In this document: in pieces, positions 59,801-64,000 of the stretch
How the letters are laid out: each line of letters starts with the position of its first letter
How positions within the stretch are numbered: the first letter of the stretch is position 1
Assembly: GCA_001953115.1 (NCBI GenBank)
Contig: LSSL01000479.1
Span: 1-64,000 of the forward strand
Length of the DNA stretch: 64,000 bases
Origin: Smittium mucronatum
Lineage: Eukaryota; Kickxellomycota; Harpellomycetes; Harpellales; Legeriomycetaceae
Direction: 5' to 3'
The notes under the pieces: model-generated
What the model saw: the letters and a program-made list of their open reading frames with translations, nothing else
Databases searched by the model: none
What the model was told of the DNA's origin: nothing
Program-made: the position numbers and the translations under genes

Positions 59801-62165
59801 TATTTATTAACCTTAATATTACTAATTTTTTATATTTAAATATGAAGTGGTGAAGAATAAAGAAAAATATTAGCTTAAATATTAGATTTTTTTTTATTAT
59901 TCAGCATGCACTTTAAAATGAAAATATCCACTAATAGCCAGAATTGCACACCTCTTTATATAATTAATATATATATCCCTTATTTAAGCTACATATCAAT
60001 TTTAGGGGGGAGTAGGGAGTGCTTAATGCATTTTTCGTCAATTTTTCCTTATAGAACAAAAAAAATTGGCATAAAAATACCCCCCCCCCACTTTTCCCAT
60101 TCAAAAAATGTGGAGAAATTTTTTGAAGATAAAACTATACTTTGTATCTTTTCATTCTTACAAAAAAAATGATAAAATAATAAAATATTTGATAAAAAAC
60201 TAAACCCAAGTAATTAAATAACTAATATAAATTCCTAATGAATAAAGGATAAAGAACGAATATGAATAGAGATATCATGCAACAAATATAAACTATATTT
60301 ACTTTATTCAATAAATAAAAAAGTACTATATAATTAATTTGAAATATAAAAATTATTTAAATAATGACCCTTATTTTTATCAAATGTATACTGAATACTT
60401 TGAGATTATTTATTTTGATATATAATTATTATAAAAAATTATACCAGCTAGTATATTTGAAAAAAATATATATTTCTGTGTCAAAACAACAGAATTAATT
60501 ATTGATAATTTTATAATTTATTCCAAAAACCGAACTAATTAATATTTAGATTATCCTGTTTTATTTCTCCATTTTTATGAGCACTTATAAGTCCAATATT
60601 AATTTAAAAAATTTAAATGCTTTGTATGCTAATTAATTTTTAAATATCATTCAAATTTTGCAACTTTTTTAATTTAACACAAATATATATTTATATTTAA
60701 AATAACCTAACAATTTTGAAATAGACAAAAATGTAAAATTCTGATTCAAATTAGATAATTTAAATAGGTTATCAGGATAATTTACTAAAACCCCCCTATT
60801 TCAGTTTAAAAACTAATATAATATAGCTAAGAATAAAAAAAATAATTAATCGGAATTCGAAAAAAAAATAATGATAATTACAAAATAAATTTTTTTTTTG
60901 GAATGTGAAATCAGAAAAAAAATAATTAGATTTTTTTAATTTAAAGGATTCGTATTTTCTGAAGAATTATAAGATTTTTTTGCATAAATTAATCTAAATT
61001 ATATTTTTACTTTCTAAAACCATCCCAAATTTAGATATAATATTCAATGAAATTATTTTACGCATCTTTAAACTACTTACTCTTGGAAAAATCTAAGTAT
61101 AAATGTGCTGATTATAAAATAAACTTGAAAATCAATAAAATATTTTTAATATCAGGATAAAGGTTAAACGAAATATTTGTATAATTACAATATAAACTTA
61201 CCTCTATCTAAACTTAGAGTATGAAATAATTTTCTCTAAAAATATCACATCGTTACAAAAGGATATTTCTAATAATATATACTTATAAAGCTAAATATAT
61301 CACATTTATTTTCAATTATTTTTTACCATCATCTTATAAAAAAATAGTAATTTAGAATTAAAACTTTTCTCTTAAAGAATTTTAAAAAAACTAAACTAAT
61401 TTTATTTTATAAAAAAATCAATTTTTTAATACGTTTAAATATTTTCAAAGTTATTACCGGGTAATCCCTTAAGATTTTTATTTTTTATTTAAATTTATTA
61501 ATTTTTTCTTATTTTTTTTATATTTTATCATCATATTTATCGTTACCATTTAAAATGTTGAAATTTTCATAATTAACAACTTAAAAATATTATAAATTAT
61601 AAAACGCATTTTAAATATATATTTATATTAAACTTTATTAAAGTAAACTAAGTGACTAATTGAATAAATATCAATTATAGTGAATTTTCCAAGAATCAAA
61701 TTTATGAAAACTTAGATTTAGTTTTAAAATATATATATATTGATTTTTTTATTACTCTCAAAACCAGATATTTTTCTAATATTTAGTAATAATAAGTTGA
61801 TGTTTTTTTGTTTTATTATAAAAATAATAAATATGATGAAAATGCTTTTATTAATTTATATTTAAAAGAATTTATTCAATTAAAAAAAAAATTAAAAATG
61901 AAATTATCTCTTTTTATTGTAAAAGATATTTAATTTAAATTTACCATTATAAATTTACAGATATAATCTAGGCTTTTTATTAGGATTTTAATTAAACAAA
62001 ACCAAAATTTTATGATATCAAAAAAAAAAAAATTTTATTAGTTTAAAAATGGGATATCTGGATTTTTCATTTTTAAGAGGCTCATTGTTACATTATTTTT
62101 AGTTTTTTTTTCATTGTTAAATACATTAAATTTTATTTTTAGAATCACATTATTTAATTATTTAT
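56878..62165. other. AT-rich, nothing recognised
   Basis: No gene was recognised in five kilobases. Two poly(C) runs stand out: C12 at 59337-59348 and C10 at 60080-60089. Frames of 71 codons (58999-59214 minus) and 88 codons (59906-60172 plus, itself crossing the C10 run) match nothing known. Confidence 0.4.
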
Positions 62166-62441
62166 ATGATTTTTTTTCATTTTCATAAACATACTACTTC
62201 ATTTTTTGGAGAATTATTTTTCATTTTTGGGGGATTAGTATTAAATAATTGGAGATATTTATCTTTATTGTTGAAGATACAATGTTATCTTTTTGGAGAA
62301 TTTTCGCTGGATGTTTTACATCAAATTAGATTTGATTTTGATAGAAATTTCTCACAAAAATGGTTTCGGGAAAATAAAACAATTCATATAATAATATATT
62401 TAAATCAAAGTGAAAAGAATTTTAATAATAAACTCACGTGA
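62166..62441 (+). CDS. Open frame running into the TIR, doubtful
   Basis: A 91-codon frame with no known domain: a hydrophobic first half and a more protein-like LDVLHQIRFDFDRNFSQKW in the second. Its last ten codons lie inside the left repeat of the 62.4-kb transposon. If it was ever a gene, it has been truncated by that insertion. Chance is equally likely. Confidence 0.15.
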   Translation: MIFFHFHKHTTSFFGELFFIFGGLVLNNWRYLSLLLKIQCYLFGEFSLDVLHQIRFDFDRNFSQKWFRENKTIHIIIYLNQSEKNFNNKLT

Positions 62442-62472
62442 AATAAAGTATACGTGATATGCGAAAAAAATT
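62410..62472 (+). repeat. Left TIR of the 62.4-kb element
   Basis: 63 bases that match the reverse complement of 63938-64000 almost perfectly; one extra G (AAAGTATACG against AAATATACG) is the main difference. Confidence 0.85.
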
Positions 62473-62656
62473 TATCAATTTGGCCTCATTAAATTAAAAA
62501 TGATATGGAAAAATTAAAGTAATAGTTATTAAAGCAAATAAAAGAAATATATATGCGATTAATTCTTGACTTTTTTTTAATTTAATTTAAAAAATTAGTA
62601 AAACTTTTATTGTTAATAGTAAAAATATCATGATAACCTTACTAATATTTGAATAT

Positions 62657-63740
62657 ATGCAGGATGATGCCTCTAGTATCAAACCAAATAATAGCTCTAA
62701 ACAGGAAGTAAGATATTCTAATATCACTTTGGAAAGCTTTCAGAATAATAATAAAAATAACACACATTAATTGAACTCTTTTATCTATTTTTTTGAATAA
62801 AAATAAGGACACAAAAGCAAAATACAGCTATCTATTGAATTAAATATTTAAATTTCCACAGTTCATAGACTGGTTAAAAAATATATAAACGGGGAAATAA
62901 ATTAAGATTATTTTGTGTTATTTTCAGAAAAAAAGAAAGCATATAAAAAGGATAACTCAAGAATAAAATCTTTTCGGTCTATATTTTTGATAGAAAATCC
63001 TTCTTTGAGGTGAAAAATTGAAATATTTTTAACAAAAAAAAAACATCTCTAAGCCCATGCTTCACAAAATTATACTTGATATGAGATTTTATAAAAGAGG
63101 TTTACTAAAATACCTATTGAAAGAAACGGTATTAGAATATTAAAAATAAGACAGGAAAATTGCAGATAAATTAAAAATATATCTAAAAATATGCTCGTTT
63201 TTCTTGATGAAACAGGATTTAATTTACGTATTACTAGATCCTAAGGATATTATGCAGTTAACACTAAGGCTAAAGTTATTGTTCATAGAAATAGAGGGAA
63301 AAACGTTTCCCTATCGGTCACAATATCTATATCTGGTATAGTGCTATCAAATAAGTAACACACCGTTTAATAATACATATTTCAATTATTTTTTTCAAAA
63401 TAAATTGATTCCTTTCATTCAACAAAGGAAGGTTATTTTTATTGATAACGCCAGCTCTCATAAATCAAAAACTGTATGAAATTTGATATCTGAATCAGAA
63501 AATATCTTCAAATATCTCCATCATATTCACCTCAGCTTAACCCAATAGAAGAGTTTTTTTCAGCCATAAAGTCAAGATACAAAAAAAACTTTCCAGAGCT
63601 AAAGTTTTGAATCTATAATATAAAATTTAATCGCAATTATCGAATCATTCAGAAAAAATATATCAAATTATTTCAAAAATATGAATACTTGAATAGACGA
63701 AGGGCTCATAAAAAAGTCTATTTATTTGATAATGCATAGT
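62657..63740 (+). pseudogene. Tc1/IS630-like DDE transposase, degenerate
   Basis: Starts near MQDDASSIKPNNSSKQEVRY (62657). Next comes a helix-turn-helix remnant ending ISTVHRLVKKYINGEI (about 62856-62905). Then the first catalytic block MLVFLDETGFNLRITRS (63191), a stop where Tyr is expected, and GYYAVNTKAKVIVHRNRGKN. The second block is KVIFIDNASSHKSKTV (from about 63431) and the third SPQLNPIEEFFSAIKSRYKK (from about 63526). All three acidic residues (D, D, E) are preserved, but at least three frames must be joined. These blocks are the standard DDE_3 pattern of the IS630-Tc1-mariner superfamily. Confidence 0.78.
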
Positions 63741-63937
63741 CTATCAAATATTTAAATAACATTTTTTTCAAACCTTTTAAATATGTAAGCCTTTTTGACC
63801 TATATAACCCTTAAATTTTTATTGTAAAAAATATATTATGATATAGTATGATATTTTAGGTTATTTTAGAATATATTTTATAATAATATTATAAAACCGA
63901 TTTTTTTTACTTTTGATAATTAAATTTCATTTAGAAT

Positions 63938-64000
63938 CAATTTTTTTCGCATATCACGTATATTTATTTCACGTGAGTTTATTATTAAAATTCTTTTCAC
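63938..64000 (-). repeat. Right TIR of the 62.4-kb element
   Basis: Inverted partner of 62410-62472, possibly truncated by the end of the window. Confidence 0.85.

Larger units (their letters stand above)
62410..64000 (+). mobile_element. Tc1/IS630-like transposon, decayed
   Basis: Inverted repeats at 62410-62472 and 63938-64000 surround a plus-strand DDE transposase pseudogene. Each repeat includes GTGAAAAGAATTTTAATAAT, a CACGTGAAATAAA stretch and ACGTGATATGCGAAAAAAAT. The match runs to the very last base of the window, so both repeats may extend further and the true ends are unknown. Its transposase is of a different subgroup from those at 8 and 32 kb. Confidence 0.7.

Overview
The window is a very AT-rich (by eye roughly four-fifths A+T), gene-poor stretch of eukaryotic nuclear DNA that is best read as a graveyard of transposable elements. 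No conserved host gene, tRNA, rRNA, CRISPR array or bacterial operon could be recognised. The element types (Mutator-like/MULE, IS630-Tc1-like with eukaryotic-style long terminal inverted repeats, a tyrosine-recombinase DIRS-like retrotransposon, and a poly(A)-tailed unit) point to a eukaryote. A small AT-rich parasite such as a microsporidian with a bloated genome is my favoured guess, but an AT-rich early fungus or an amoeba is not excluded because no host marker gene is visible.

Layout. 1-3553: a MULE with about 727-bp terminal inverted repeats (TIRs) around a dead minus-strand transposase. 3950-5486: a TIR-bounded element with no coding content. 6300-6485: a possible FLYWCH-like zinc-finger remnant. 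7240-13180: a large inverted-repeat interval holding a dead IS630-like transposase at about 8.35-9.25 kb and probably a further nested insertion. 13367-14950: a decayed, stop-ridden reading frame of unknown type. 18009-19115: a second small TIR element. 25000-25330 and 28430-28740: two patches of opposite C/G strand asymmetry. 30968-33826: a MULE transposase gene split in its catalytic core by a 2.1-kb IS630-like element. 44060-46304: a block of higher GC with a 491-bp perfect duplication around an assembly gap and a poly(A) end. 46315-50603: a decayed but architecturally complete DIRS-like retrotransposon on the minus strand (inverted terminal repeats, internal complementary region, Gag-like, RT/RNase H and tyrosine recombinase). 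51442-51699: an intact 85-codon open reading frame, the best candidate for a non-transposon gene. 56300-56864: an assembly gap with poly(G) on both sides. 62410-64000: a Tc1/IS630-like element with a recognisable but broken DDE transposase, its right repeat cut by the window end.

How it fits together. All recognisable proteins are mobile-element enzymes carrying stops and frameshifts, so none is likely to be active. Transposon-derived coding stretches stand out by higher GC and by G, D, R, W, P and C residues against a background that translates mainly to K, N, I, F, L, Y and stops. At least one clear nested insertion gives a relative age: the MULE at 31 kb is older than the IS630-like element inside it. 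Most open frames under about 100 codons in the remaining sequence are what chance would give at this composition.
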